DNA of 64,000 nucleotides from Emergomyces orientalis (Eukaryota > Ascomycota > Eurotiomycetes > Onygenales > Ajellomycetaceae): the NCBI GenBank assembly GCA_002110485.1, contig MOWL01000004.1, positions 186,001-250,000 on the forward strand. Direction: 5' to 3'. The notes beneath the pieces are model-generated. The model was given only the letters and a program-made list of their open reading frames with translations. It searched no databases and had not been told where the DNA came from. How positions within the stretch are numbered: position 1 is the first letter of the stretch; each line of letters begins with the position of its first letter. Of the stretch, positions 1-12,396 are shown piece after piece. Made by a program: the position numbers and the translations under genes.

Positions 1-1568
1 AATATCTGTACCAATATTGCAGATGAACCATACTGAGGAGATTTGGGGGAAACCACCCAAACAGATGTCTGCAATGCCAGGCAGTAATATAAAAATAAAA
101 TAAAAACCGTAGCAAACGACTTACCGAATGAAGATATTGCAAAATCGGCGAGTGTGCAGCGTAACTGAACCAGGAAGGGAAAAAAAGCCCCAAGTTTTTG
201 GAATGTTGTATGAGGAAATAACAAGCAGGTGTTATATGAATTCTCGGGAAGCTATGTCGTCACCAACGGGACGATGATGATATAGTTTGATAATCTGGCT
301 CAGCAAGCCAAGGCAACGGTCTCCGCTGGCAAATTCAAATCTAAGACGCCATTCCCGCCCCCTCCCCCCCGACTCCATCGTATTATTGACCACTAACACA
401 GGTGACAAAAATGGTTCTTAAAACCGAGCAAGGGAGAACTTGTCAATGCTAGTCAATGCCCACTCGAAACAGCACGCTCAGTTTGAAAATATCCTCAACC
501 GGGCGGGCGGAGGGCGAAACATATGCATGGCCTCCGCAGGTATGACGTCCAGGAACATAAAGCATGCAAGACAATTGATCGGATTTCTTGTTATCCGATC
601 CTTTCAAGGGGCGATTAAAAGACCTGGCATGCAACTAAGATGCAGCTGTGATGGTCATGGAACCTCGCCATGTGGTGGATATCGCTTGATAACCGGGCCT
701 AGTAGTGAAATGCACCTGTAACTCACGGAGTGGGGAGGCATCTAGGGCTATTGTAATACGTTGTACTATAAGCGGCCCTGAGGAAACAAGAATCCTTGAT
801 CCCTCCCTACACATAGAGGATTAGCTGCTGCACAATTGAAATCCCGCTCATGCTCACTATGTCCAAGGCTCATGTTCACGACAATGACAACTGGGACTTA
901 TACAGATACTTCAATCCAATAATTAACACATCTACCTAATAAGTCGACAAGCAAATGTGTATGTTGCCCCGTTTTTTCGCCGCGTTATGATTTCCAAGAA
1001 AACTCAGGTTAAAACGAGGATTCGGTGTCAGTGAGGCGACCATGACATCAGAGTCATTATCACGTGATTTGATCTGGGATGCGCCACGGGCACAGCTCGC
1101 ATGAGCCACATTATCTGACCAAACTGGCGGCTGAAGCAGGTTAAGTAATTCGATTATTTAGCGTTTCCCTGCCATGATCCCCCCATAACACGCCCCGTAG
1201 TCATGCCTGGAAACCAAAATACCAGAATACATCTCGACCCCCACATGCAGTGCAAATGCTCAAGCGATCCACTTGGAACCAGCCTGATTTTCTACCTAGG
1301 TAGTTAGTACCTTGGTACGCAGGTACTCTAAATCATTGTACGACACGTGACAGAACACAAATTCACATCGTACAGAAATAGAAGTTATATAAATTCCGCC
1401 CCCCCGGCAGTATAAATGCGTGCCAATAGCGAAATCAATAAATATGAACAACTTGATTTTTCATTTATATCATCAATTAATATAAGAATATCCCTTGTCG
1501 TCCGGGTCGCTGAATGAAAACTCAATTCAAACATAAACGAGAAAAGAACCCAATCAATGGCCCCATTA
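1..1568. other. intergenic, no recognisable gene
   Basis: I see no open frame here that reads like a protein, and no RNA gene. The only structured elements are a CACGTGAT box near 1061 and a perfect 12-nt palindrome, CTACCTAGGTAG, at 1292-1303 next to other GGTAC-type repeats. The last part is probably the 3' flank of the p24 gene. Confidence 0.5.
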
Positions 1569-2559
1569 TCATACATAGCCTAAAGAAAAATAAAAATATC
1601 CGGTATTAGCAAATCAGTACTCGGAAAAAGAATAACATTGGCCATCAGCCATCGGAAACCCTCGAAATGTAATCTAGATGTAAGGGGAGGGGGGATGGGG
1701 GAAGCCTACCTTTCCTCGCGCCTTGGAAAAAGAACCGAACAATGAACACCTGCAGCCCTGCCATTGTCATCATCATCAAACCTTCAATAACGCTGAAATT
1801 GAAAATCCGTTGCTCGGTACTGCGCACGGTGCTGAAGTTACGATTCTCGCGCGTCCGGAAGTACTTCTGGTTTCGACTGATCGTTGACAGCTGGCCTGAG
1901 ATCTTAAAGATGGATTCTTCGAGTGCAGACGCTTGTTCGGGAGGTGCTCCTTGTTTCGACGGGAGCTTGGCCTTTTCTTCGTTCTCAACCTGTAGCGAAG
2001 AGAAAAGGACACAAGGGTTAGACAACAGGGTCCTAGCACGTACTACATGTAAGGCAGAGATTGATGGAGGGAAACATACCGCAATCTCGAAATCCACCAA
2101 CTTTTCTGCAAACGTCGACATCTCATTGTCAAAGCAGAACCGATACTCGCCAACGCTCTCGGCGTTAAAGACGAAGTCGCCTTGTCTCTCTTTCTGTCCG
2201 TCGACAATTATCTTCTCACCTGGACCGACGACCGAGTAATCGACATCGAAGGAGCCGCCCGATTGTACCTGCAAAAACATCATGTAGAATTCAGTGGCAG
2301 GTCATATGATGATGCTGCGACAAGCAATGACACAACGATTAAATCCAGCCACTCAAATCTCCCTTGTATCCCAAAAAATCATTACAAGGTAGTCAAATAT
2401 ACTAACCGCGAAATAAAACGCAATCTTCGCTGGCGGCTTGTCGACGTACGAGTAGAAACAGGCCTTCTCGCTCGCATCAAGCTTGTATGTGAGTGCAGTC
2501 GCGGAGACGAGGGTGAGCCCGTAGGCCAGCAGGCTGGCCGCAACGGTATGTAGCCGCAT
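1569..2559 (-). CDS. p24/emp24/GOLD-family cargo receptor (Erp3-like), 210 aa
   Basis: Type I membrane protein of the p24 family, which cycles between ER and Golgi in COPII/COPI vesicles and helps select cargo. Four exons can be spliced: 2407-2559, 2080-2268, 1710-1989 and a tiny last exon of 11 nt at 1569-1579. The product starts with a signal peptide (MRLHTVAASLLAYGL). It continues with a GOLD beta domain holding two cysteines (KACFYSY and YRFCFDN, residues about 28-90), a coiled-coil segment, one transmembrane helix (about residues 177-198) and a cytosolic tail FFQGARKGYV. That tail has the family's FF and basic trafficking signals. Without the last intron the frame would run on into an unrelated proline-rich tail, so the 11-nt exon is favoured. 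Length 210 aa is normal for the family. Assignment to the Erp3 branch rather than another p24 subclass is by overall impression only. Confidence 0.9.
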
Positions 2560-3569
2560 TGTTAGGCCTAGTGTGTGAAGTCGTGGGTTTGGGAGTCGTA
2601 TATAGCAAAAAAGCGTAGAATATTGTGGTCGTCGACAGCTCAACCTGAACTGGTTGTTGTGGTTTGGACATTTGGCTAGAACAGGGGCATGTTTGCACTG
2701 TTTGCATAATTAGCTCAAACTAGTTACATGATGACATAAGCGTGATGAATTCAATGCCAAGATTATTCCTACAAGGTGATATCTGAGCCCTACTCATGGA
2801 TATTTACGATTGGGAAAAGTTCAAAATCAATAAAATGGGGGGTTTTTTTTTTTTTTGAAATCTAGTTACAATACATCCATCTAGAAACATCAAAACCCTT
2901 CGTCAGGCTCATGAACGACGATTAAAGAGAAAGGAAAACGGAAGTAAGAAACGATGAAAAATGAAAAATGAAACAAAGCTCACAAAGCGTGAAGCAGGAA
3001 GCTTAAAAGTGGATGAGACAACATAAGCGGGACAAATCAATAAACGTACTAGTAGTGTTGGCGGGGAGGGAAACGGAATAAGAAAAAACCACCAAAAACT
3101 GGTTATATCAAAGCAACTTTCAAAATCGCAGTTAGCGCAAAATCCAGATCCGGCTCGTTTATTTCCCTGTCCCTCCATCATCATCTAAATAAATATATAT
3201 ATTTGACTCCGGGTGGGGAGGTAAGATATAAACCTGCTTTAAGTTAAAAAATTCTGGCACATAATAAGTCGCTGCAACCAGCAGCTTCTCCGTTTTTGAT
3301 AAAAAGGAAAAGAAATACAAAGAAATAAAATAAATGGGGTAATTAACTACCTCCGCGTAGCAAGAAAAAAAATGAAAAGAAAGTCGGAAAGAAAGAAAGA
3401 AAGGAGAAAAGAGAAAGAAAAAAGAGAAAAAATACAACGAGGAAACAAACACCAATAACGAAAACGATTTCATAATTAGGGGATAAAACCGCCAGAGAGC
3501 ACGAAAACAAGAAAACAAAAGGAAACTAAAATAAAATAAAATAAACTCCTGGCCGTTTCAGTTATGCAT
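2560..3569. other. intergenic: p24 promoter side and Ubp15 3' flank, purine-rich tract
   Basis: No recognisable gene. The plus strand from about 3361 to 3440 is almost entirely A and G (repeated GAAA units), and a run of T lies at 2845-2857. Long open frames on the minus strand here are only the pyrimidine-rich complement (Phe/Ser/Leu repeats). The stretch is best read as the 3' untranslated region of the upstream Ubp15 gene plus the promoter of the p24 gene. Confidence 0.5.
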
Positions 3570-6500
3570 CTATCGAATAAAGAAACTTTCGCTTCTCCAG
3601 AAGCTTCTGTTCTTATTTACATGATCCAGTCCGAGCACATCTTGTGGTTCGGTAGCTAAATCTGCGAGAATGTCGTCTGCAAAGGGCATCGTTGAAAATG
3701 TTAGCGTTGAAAAGCAGGATACCTCCAGAGCTGGCAGTTCTAAACCTGTGCGCTAGGGGGGAAATAAACGAGTTTCGAAAGAAATGACGTACCATCTTCA
3801 ATGTATCTTGGGGTACAAAATCCTTGACGTAGGGCCATGGCAAACTTGATCTTCTCAAATTGCTTGCCGCGAATGCCCGTTCGTTTCGAGAGCCGTTCCT
3901 TAGTCTGCTTGAAGATCTCGCCCTATCGAGAGTATACATGGGTTAGTAAAAGATTCCATTTTCGCGAGAGAGAACTAGAGCAGTAAGTAGGCTTTAAAAA
4001 GTATGAAAAATATATTTACGCACCGGTTTCACAACAAATCTGAACGGGACGCCGTGCGGTTTGTTCGGCTCCTTATCGAAGTTGAAGCAATCGATCTTGA
4101 ATTCCCCCTCTTGCATATCAAGTTCTTCCTGTGGTATCCTCTCGACGTAAAGAGTAACATAATCTGTGAGGCTGATAATGCTATAGTTTTCAGGGAGTTC
4201 CTTATACACCTTGCCGCCATACACTTCGTAAACACGCAGGTTTTGAAAAGTCTCTTCGTCGAGGTTGGCTCTCTTCTGGAAGCTCAAAAGTAGGTCTCCA
4301 ATGTTACCGTTCTTAGCGACAAGTACATCAAATGGTTGCTACGGCAGTAAAATTAGTAAGACGGCCAGGATATGAGCGTTCTGTCAATTGAAGACTTTGG
4401 AGGGGGAAGCGAACCTCTTTAGAAATGCCCTCGGGAAGCCAGGTCACCTTGATTACTTTCTTCGTTTCATATTCACTTAAGCTGGTTTCCAGAACTTCGT
4501 AATAAAGGGCATCTGGTCGATGAGCACTGTATCCGTAAGGGGAATATTGGCTCGTGAGAATCTGTTGGAGATTTTGTGTGGCGTTGCGCTTAATGAACGG
4601 CTTAGGTTTTCCACTGTTCTGGAGCACAGGTGCAAATCGTATATGAGTCGGATCGACATTCAAATGCTCCCCAACTTTTGTCGTCCATTGTTCGTATGTC
4701 ATTTTGCGGCTGAGTGTCACTTCGAAAGTTTCGTTGTCATCTGGCTTTAGGGGAGCGAATTTGACTGAGATTCGGTTGAGGAGGTAGTCGTAATATTGTC
4801 TGGCATCTGTATATAAGACGGTAGGTGGGAGTCTACGTGAGGGATTAGCAGATATACACAATCAAACCAGGAAGAATGAATATTCAGGGTATTCCATACT
4901 CGGAATCATTGACTTGGCGCTGGAAGCAGATGATATCACCATCCTGTATTTCCGACTGGTGGAACGTCTGCTTAGATTTCATCGGCTCGATCATAGAATG
5001 TTTGATTTCCTAGTTGCTGTGGTAAGTTTCATGTCATAGATGGGTTGGAAACAACTGCATACCTCATATAATACGAATGGAGTTCCAGCAGGCCAGTTCA
5101 TCATCTCCAGTATTGGACCAGCCAGGTCTGATACTTTAGAATGCCTTCGAACAAACACATGACCAACACCAGTTAAAGTTTGCTGGATAACATCGAAATG
5201 CTTCAGGAAAACAAGGCTCGTCGCATTACTGCCTTGGGTTTCTGGCCAAGTTGCCTTTCCATCTGCGCCGATTTCTCCTTCCTCGACAAACAATCGGAAC
5301 TGATTTCCCTTGGTACCAAACCGACTGAACGCCTCCTCGACAGACATCTCGAGATCCTTCAGGGGTTGATCAGGACGAGTTGTTTTATTTTGACGGTTTA
5401 CCATTACCCAAAGCCTCACTTGGTTTGGTTTCAGTCCTTTTTCTTCAGCGATCTCGGCCGCAAACTCGCCGACTTTCTTGGCCCTAAGCACACGGTATAT
5501 TTTCGCAGCTGCGGGATTGTCAGGCTCCAAATCCAGGCTGGTCAAATCAAATCCATGATGAGACTTGAACGACTCCTCGGTTAACAACCCGACATTCATA
5601 TAAAGATGCTGTTCCTCCCGCTCCTTTTTCTTCCGTGCTAATTCAGCACGTTCTTCGTTGAGACGCTTCTCTATTATAGTTCAAACAAGGTTAGCAGTTG
5701 CAGTTTTGATATCTTCATTAAATAAAAGGAACATAGAATGTAACAACGTACCAAGGTGTGCGGGTATATCATCTTTCATAACATCAACAAGCACATCATC
5801 GACTCGAGATTTTCTGATGTAAACCAACATGTAGGCGTTCATCGACCGCTTCGTGGAGTAGCCTCGCATATATGGCTGTCGAACTCCCGCCGTTCCATTA
5901 GCGAGGTTGGGATATTCTCCACCAAAATTTTCATCCAGAGTTTCCTTCATAGTTGCGCGAATAACTTTGTCGTCATCAAACCTATAGAACAGACTGTCTT
6001 TGGTTGGCCGCAGGTAAGCGTAGTAGTGCCCGGCATTGAAGTCACCGCTATGTACAAGCACACCATGCAATTGATAGATCCAAGGTTCCGATTTATCTGC
6101 ATCATCGGATAGATATGGAGTCGCGTCAAATTCCTCTGGGAATTCAAGTCTGTCGTTAATTTTCATCATCGCGTCTCGGTTGATGTCATATTCAAATCGT
6201 TTGAGGTGCAGGTGAAGAACAGGAGGGAAGCTCTCGAATATCACACCCTTTTTCGCTTCCTGAAGTTTATATGGTTCTCCTGCATCATACTTGTTCTCGC
6301 CTTCTAATGTTTCGACCTGGATGTAATCTTTGAAACTGTCATCTAGCGTCCTATTCCCTCGGACGTTCAATTGGATATCCCAAAAGTCCTCTATCCTGGA
6401 CGACTCATAGTCAACGTGAATGCAAGATATATACGTCTTTGTCTTTCCAACGAAAAGCTCCGGAAGTGCCTTTTCAGCAGGAGTGCCTTTCATCTGCCCT

Positions 6501-8003
6501 TCGAGTTTATCCATCAATAATCTTGAAAGCTCTTGGACATCCTGCTGTTCAAAGGTATGTCTCGATTCCCAGCCAAAGGAGGACGTGAGTTCAGCTGTCG
6601 ACACTGGAAGCTCACTGGTTTGAAGATGATAAAATAGTCGTTGAAGGGTCCACGCGGAATTTGACTTGTTGGCATCCTGTTCTGTGGGTATTTGATATAC
6701 AGCCTGTCACCTTATATTTAGCAATTGTTGTCAGCAAGGATCGAGATGGAGTCTTACCTTGCGGAACGAGTTGGTAAAAAATAGAGATTGTAGTAACGAA
6801 TTTAAATAGCAGGTGGCACCCTGGTTTCTGAGCCCTACCATTCCCGTTTCCTTCTTGGAATCATAACTGTAGTCGGTTGTTAGCCAGGTTCTGTCAAAAT
6901 AGTAGGACATGGTATACAGACTTTTGGAAGCTATGCCATAAAACCCCTGTTGGATCTTTTACAACGCGGACATATGCGGTAAGGTTCGCTGCTTCATTCT
7001 CTACCAGAGGAGTACCTTTATCATTAAAGGATTGCTGGAATAATTTGCGTAGTTCACAAAATCGCGTAAATCCCCAGTCTGCTTCGTCTGCGTTAAAGCG
7101 GTGGTGTGCGACTAGAGAAGCCGGAAGTCAGTCGGGGTTCAATAGCCAATGTACTTGTGCCGGCCGTAGAAAGGAAGCCTCATACCATGGGTAATATACA
7201 GCGAAGGATCATTTTTATTCCACAGGACCAACGCAAACTGTACACAAGCATACCAATCATCCGGGGGTGACTTCTCGTAGCCGTGTTCGAGGTAGAAAGA
7301 TGCATGCTCGACACCGTTCCCGAAAGGGAAAAACAGAACCCGCCTATAATATCGAGATTAGCAAAGAAAGCTCCTCACTTCATGAACGATCGGATAACAG
7401 GTTGAGGACTGGTATTCCAAGGAAAACGCACCATGGAGCTCCTCCACATTCAAAAACGGGACCATGTTCCTTTCGCCGTAATTTTGTCCAGTTCTCGATT
7501 TTCCATGTGTTATGAGTCTGCGCTTCTGTTTCTAAATCCGGGTTCTCAGGTAGAACCTTTGCCATCATCGCCTCGACTGCAACCAAGACAATTTTTGTTA
7601 GAACACATATCAACCCAAAGCATACGACAACCCGTCACGGAATCCATCGCGGCAGGGGACGGCGGGGGGTGGCGGCGGGTTAGAGATGGCAACAAGTCAC
7701 GCGGGGAATTTCCGATCGATAAAGCGCCGTATGCAGAAAACGGGGGATATTGATAATTCGGATTGCCAGGGCGGAAACAGAACAGGCAGAGGGAGAGGAG
7801 GGGAGGGAGGATAGAAACATACAGTCGTTGGCTAGAGGCTCCGGTTCGGGCTCACTGGCGGAACCCGGAGGTGAAACGACGACGACATCAGAACGGTCAT
7901 TGCCGTACTGGTCGTAGTCATCAACAACCATATCATTATCCGTAAGCTGCAGATTACCCATTAGGGAGGGCATGTCAGTCGTATTCCCATCGCGGTCACC
8001 CAT
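3570..8003 (-). CDS. UBP15: ubiquitin carboxyl-terminal hydrolase, Ubp15/USP7 family, 1140 aa
   Basis: Cysteine protease that removes ubiquitin from proteins. USP7/Ubp15 acts in nucleus and cytosol on cell-cycle and peroxisome-related substrates. Twelve exons splice in frame: 7823-8003, 7432-7576, 7186-7343, 6922-7111, 6758-6866, 5752-6703, 5063-5670, 4900-5009, 4415-4832, 4024-4338, 3793-3922 and 3570-3676. An acidic N-terminus is followed by a MATH/TRAF domain starting at TWKIENW (about residues 80-220). Next comes the USP domain with Cys box GLRNQGATCYLNSLLQS (catalytic Cys about 244) and His box HSGDFNAGHYYAYLRP (His about 487). Tandem ubiquitin-like domains follow, ending in the family-typical LGLDHVNKNRSFWRSESFF. 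All catalytic motifs are present. The start ATG at 8003 gives the usual short acidic leader. Length matches fungal Ubp15 (about 1100-1200 aa). Confidence 0.95.
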
Positions 8004-10464
8004 AGTAGCTATGGCTGATGGTTGAAGACTGGGGGGGGGGGAGATGGGCATGACATAGTGTAGACATGACGAGAGAAAGGATCCATGGGATGGCACTCAC
8101 ATTGTCCATTTGCGGGCAGATCGTATCGCCGTGGCAATGACGGGATGCGGCTTCTGCCTCGAAGACCCGAAAGCTCAAGCCGCAGAATGAAAAATACGGG
8201 TAGACACTGGGTTGTCAGCAAATGCAGCTGGTGGAAAACGATGTCTGGGTGTGGTGGACAGTAGTGGGTGTGGGTTCCCTTTTTTTATGTTTTTTTTTAT
8301 AGCCAATGTTCTCTGAAGTCTGCCGGTTGTCCTTTTTTCTTTTTTTTTTTTTTTTTTTTTTGGGACAGGCCAGCGTCACAGGGCTGAGTGGCGGGAATTC
8401 TAGCTATGGAGAAGTCTATTTTATGAATTTAATAACAACTCTCAACGGTAGCAACCATATAGCCGAGAACCTTGAGCTAGGTATAGTTGATACGTTTTTT
8501 CACACGCAGATACTTCATGGGATATTAATAGTTCATGGTGTGAAGGAGGAAAATCAAGCTAGTACTATCACTGTTACTATGATCACATCGCCCTTCTTCC
8601 AACAGCTTTTAGGAGGTATGTAAAGTGCTCTCGATATAACTTAACTGCTACAAGTATCATAATGGCATTCCACTATATCAGTTAGTAATATATATTCTCA
8701 TAATACGCGCCAGCCATACGCTTCTACCACGCTGAAGGTATGTGCGAGCAAATGGCCGCTATAGAAGTTGACCTGTGAAAATCTTTTGAATATATCTGAA
8801 ATAAGCATCGTCTTAATTAATGTTACAAACAAGTTCTGGCACATGGCTCTTCTTGAAAAGAAAGAATCTGCATCAGATGCATGGTGGATTTAAAGGGTGC
8901 TCATATATGTGGGCTTGGGGCAAGTTTTTTTTACATTTAGAAATGCAGACGAAGTAAATATATGGTGCAGTGTCACCTCTGTTTCCACCCCCGATAATGA
9001 CTCTTTCATTTTTGGCCTTCATTCAATATCTGCAGCAGCGTACATCTACATCAATGAATATACGTGGAACAGCTAGAGTGACAATTTTGCATTGATACAC
9101 CAACCAAAATGCTTTTCCTACACCTCTCTTTCAGTAGCCATGGTTTCAACTTGTCTTCCAGCTTCTCTCTCTTAATACCTATATGAGGTTACTTGGGTTT
9201 GACAAGGTCTCAAGCAACATGCATCATCATGGTTGCAAGCCCCCCCAATATCCCGAATGGCCTAATTAATGGCATCCGCGTGGCAAAACAAGGACTGCGA
9301 TCCTGAGTCCTTTCAACATTCTGTGGTGCTTGGATATCAAGAGCAATTCATAGCCCGACTTGGAGAATATTCCTAGGTATCAAAGTGGTCGGGTAGCGCT
9401 AAAACGATTGAAAGAGGAGAAAAATGAAGAAAAAAAGAGCAGTGAGAAAGAGGCCAATTCAGTGTTGATATGTATATGCCCACAGGTATTGTTCAGATCC
9501 AGCGAACAGTGACAGAGGAGAGATGATGGAAAGCGACGATGTTCACAGATAACCAGATCCATTTTTAAGCGCTTCCTGAGCAGTTCCCTGCGCTATTCAT
9601 TTATTAGCTTGTGTGGATGCTTTGTATGCTCTGCATTCAGACTGAGTCGCCATTGAGCCGTGGGGAGCTATCAGAGTTCGCACCACCGCTCATCTTCCTG
9701 TCTGGAGGTTCTTCCTCCATAACTAACTACTCTACAAGTAATATCAGGAGCAAAGACTCTCCCAAGGCTTGCTTAAAGAGGAACCAAAAGGCACCCCGGC
9801 CAGATCCTCAGACTGCCGAAATGACGGCGCAGTTTCTCGCCAAAATTAACACCGCCTAGCCGATCCAGCTTGGCCACTCTGTCGAACTGGTTTCAACATG
9901 GTTCAGGCACTCTGTTAAACACAAAAATTGACAATTCCATCATGTCCCTTCGGCCCCCAAGTTTTGCATGAGCCGTTCACAGATTATATTAATGCCATCT
10001 TTCCTGCAATGGGAAACATGGGGCGGTTTAATGTGGGATTTCAGAGGGCTTCCTTCTTTTGAAGTCGTCGCCTTGCTGATTGGAGCTGCGGGGCTTTTTT
10101 ATTGGGGGCTTTTGACTACGGACTCTCTGCAAGGCTGGAAGCCCTTCGCACTTCAAACTCGTTCAATCGCCCTTATTTAAAATTCTGAGGATTTCACTCA
10201 TCCATTAAAGTTTTCTTTAGTTTTCGGGTAGAGCAATGCCCGGGATTAACACATCATTCATACAGAGGAAGAAGAATCCTCTTGAGGCCATTATTTCAAC
10301 TTGTTTCTGGACTGCTTGGTCTCTCTCTCCTTCTCCAACATTCACACACGCAGCTGTTGAAAAAATGCCAACTAACCAACCAAACTACTTTCCTCGCCGC
10401 AGCTAATTACAGCCTCCTGATCTTATGGCAGCAGTAACCACGGGAAAGTGTAGACGAACGAGGT
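8004..10464. other. 2.5 kb intergenic, no recognisable gene
   Basis: The Ubp15 promoter side includes a long T tract (about 8331-8360) and shorter T runs at 8279-8297. Several open frames up to about 100 codons occur on both strands, but none has recognisable motifs or plausible splice partners. The last 250 bases before 10465 are C/T-rich and probably hold the promoter and 5' leader of the HET-domain gene. Confidence 0.5.
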
Positions 10465-12396
10465 ATGTTGGCCTTGCGGGGGCTTCGTGCTGAAACGGCC
10501 AGCTTTCTCTGTTCACTCAAAAGCCAACACGCTCGGTGGGTGCTTTTCCCTACGCACCGGCCTTATTACCATACAGCGCTGCAACAGAGCGACTCGATAA
10601 GACTGGCAGAGATCCTACCAGGCCAAAGCAACGACAACCTACGACTACAATTACACCATACGACGCTGCAAAATGCCTCAGCTTACGAAGCTTTGTCCTA
10701 CGAATGGGCGGGGAATTCCGGCTTAAGGCCGGTAAAATGTGGCTCTCAGGAATTTCGTCTCTCCGCCAATCTGAGAGCAGGGTTAAAACGATTGCGGTAT
10801 ACGAACCGGCGGAGGTTAATATGGGTAGATGCTATTTGCATTGACCAGGACAATGGCCAGGAGCGTTCACACCAGGTGTCATTGATGAGGGACATATATC
10901 GAAATGCTCAAAGGGCGCTGATTTGGATCGGAGAGGAGAAGGAACATACAGGTGCCGCCTTTGAGATAATTCCGCAATTGGCAGAGAATTGGGTTGCGCA
11001 GGGGTCGCAGGACGACAAGCCTCCACCTATGCTGGCGCAGTACACCGCGGAACCCCATGCAAATCAGCTTTTGGATCCGTCCAATAAAGCCCTATGGAAC
11101 TCCATCATCGATGTATTCACTCGGCCCTATTTCAAACGGACATGGATCATACAAGAGATTATCGTCTCCAGAACAGCCTCTGTGATATGTGGGGGTTGGG
11201 AAGTCGACTGGACTTCGTTCCACCGAGCTGCAAATCACATTGTCCAAGATGAGTTTCGCGCCTCTCGGGAGCCTCAGCCCTCGACATTATTTCTCATTGC
11301 TCTTATTCGGCGTATTGAACGCAGGTTCGAGAAGCGAGATCTGTGCCTGCGAACTCTCCTCCGCCATTTCCGCGCCTCGAAAGCCTTAGACCCCCGTGAT
11401 AAAGTATTTGCACTGCTTGGTCTGATGTGTGGCAACGGTTTATCAACCCGCAATCCTGGCCCACATCTCAATTCACAACCTATCAGAATAAAAGCCGATT
11501 ACTCCAAGCCAATCGAACATGTTTATCGCGAAACAGCAGCATACATTATCATGGAAGAACAAAACCTCAAGCTTCTGACGAACGAATACCCACCAAACGC
11601 CCGGGAGCGTCAAGACATGCCTTCGTGGGTTCCCGACTGGTCTGCAAACACCAAGCCCCTCCACCCCTTAATCCGTCAAAGCGACCGGCTCAGCACACTC
11701 ATAAAGGGCGACATCCGCTGTACAGAAACCTCACTTTTTGTAAACGGTACCATCTTCGACACAATAAGCTACGCCTCCGAAGTCGTAACCGCCGCCAACG
11801 AACAATTCATTCTACGCAATCTCATAAATATGATGGCTGCTAGAACTGCAAATACTAGCTATACCACTACTAATCAATCGCACAATGAAGCCCTCTGTCG
11901 CACCTTAATCGCCAACAACGCCAACCTGCGCCCGGCACTGGGCGAAACGGAAAGCTATTTCTTCTACCTTCTCCGCGACCGTATGACAACCGTGCACGTT
12001 CCCATCGTCCAAGAAGGCGTCTTCAATGACCTCGAATACCTCCTTAGGCCTGACGTCACGGAGAAAGAGGAGCCATATTTACTCGAGTTACGGCGGACGC
12101 TATATGATCGGGCATTTTTCACGACGCGAAAGGGTTATATGGGGATCGGGCCGAAGGGCAAAACGAGAGTTAGGGCTAGAGATCAAGTGACGGTTTTGGG
12201 CGGAGGGTTTACACCCTTTATCCTTAGGGAGGTGGATGTTAGTGCTGATGTTCACAGCGGTGGTGGTGAAGAGGGGAACAGTGGTGGAAAACGTTGTTAT
12301 ACACTTGTGGGAGAGACGTATATTCATGGAATGATGGAAGGGGAGTTTTTGGAAAAGGGTCAGGAATTGGAGTATGAGAGGATTGAGATTCGGTGA
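10465..12396 (+). CDS. heterokaryon incompatibility (HET) domain protein, 643 aa
   Basis: Intronless gene for a HET-domain protein. This fungus-specific family includes proteins that trigger cell death when genetically different hyphae fuse; many members are orphans without known partners. The HET domain spans about residues 50-260. It shows the three family blocks: YEALSYEW near residue 77, RRLIWVDAICIDQDN with MRDIYRNAQRALIWIGEE around residues 115-155, and RPYFKRTWIIQEI around residue 220. The C-terminal half (DWSANTKPLHP and onward) resembles the variable region of other HET proteins and carries no repeat domain (no WD40, ankyrin or NACHT). Length is typical for the simple HET class. The downstream ADA-like gene is convergent and functionally unrelated. 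No frameshift is seen. Confidence 0.93.
   Translation: MLALRGLRAETASFLCSLKSQHARWVLFPTHRPYYHTALQQSDSIRLAEILPGQSNDNLRLQLHHTTLQNASAYEALSYEWAGNSGLRPVKCGSQEFRLSANLRAGLKRLRYTNRRRLIWVDAICIDQDNGQERSHQVSLMRDIYRNAQRALIWIGEEKEHTGAAFEIIPQLAENWVAQGSQDDKPPPMLAQYTAEPHANQLLDPSNKALWNSIIDVFTRPYFKRTWIIQEIIVSRTASVICGGWEVDWTSFHRAANHIVQDEFRASREPQPSTLFLIALIRRIERRFEKRDLCLRTLLRHFRASKALDPRDKVFALLGLMCGNGLSTRNPGPHLNSQPIRIKADYSKPIEHVYRETAAYIIMEEQNLKLLTNEYPPNARERQDMPSWVPDWSANTKPLHPLIRQSDRLSTLIKGDIRCTETSLFVNGTIFDTISYASEVVTAANEQFILRNLINMMAARTANTSYTTTNQSHNEALCRTLIANNANLRPALGETESYFFYLLRDRMTTVHVPIVQEGVFNDLEYLLRPDVTEKEEPYLLELRRTLYDRAFFTTRKGYMGIGPKGKTRVRARDQVTVLGGGFTPFILREVDVSADVHSGGGEEGNSGGKRCYTLVGETYIHGMMEGEFLEKGQELEYERIEIR

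Noticed and set aside
3159..3518. 119-codon minus-strand frame rich in Phe, Ser and Leu
   Set aside because: It is the complement of a purine-rich low-complexity tract behind the Ubp15 stop codon, not protein-like.
8279..8362. Poly-T tracts as evidence of a retroposon tail
   Set aside because: No element body or target duplication adjoins them; they look like ordinary promoter-region T tracts.
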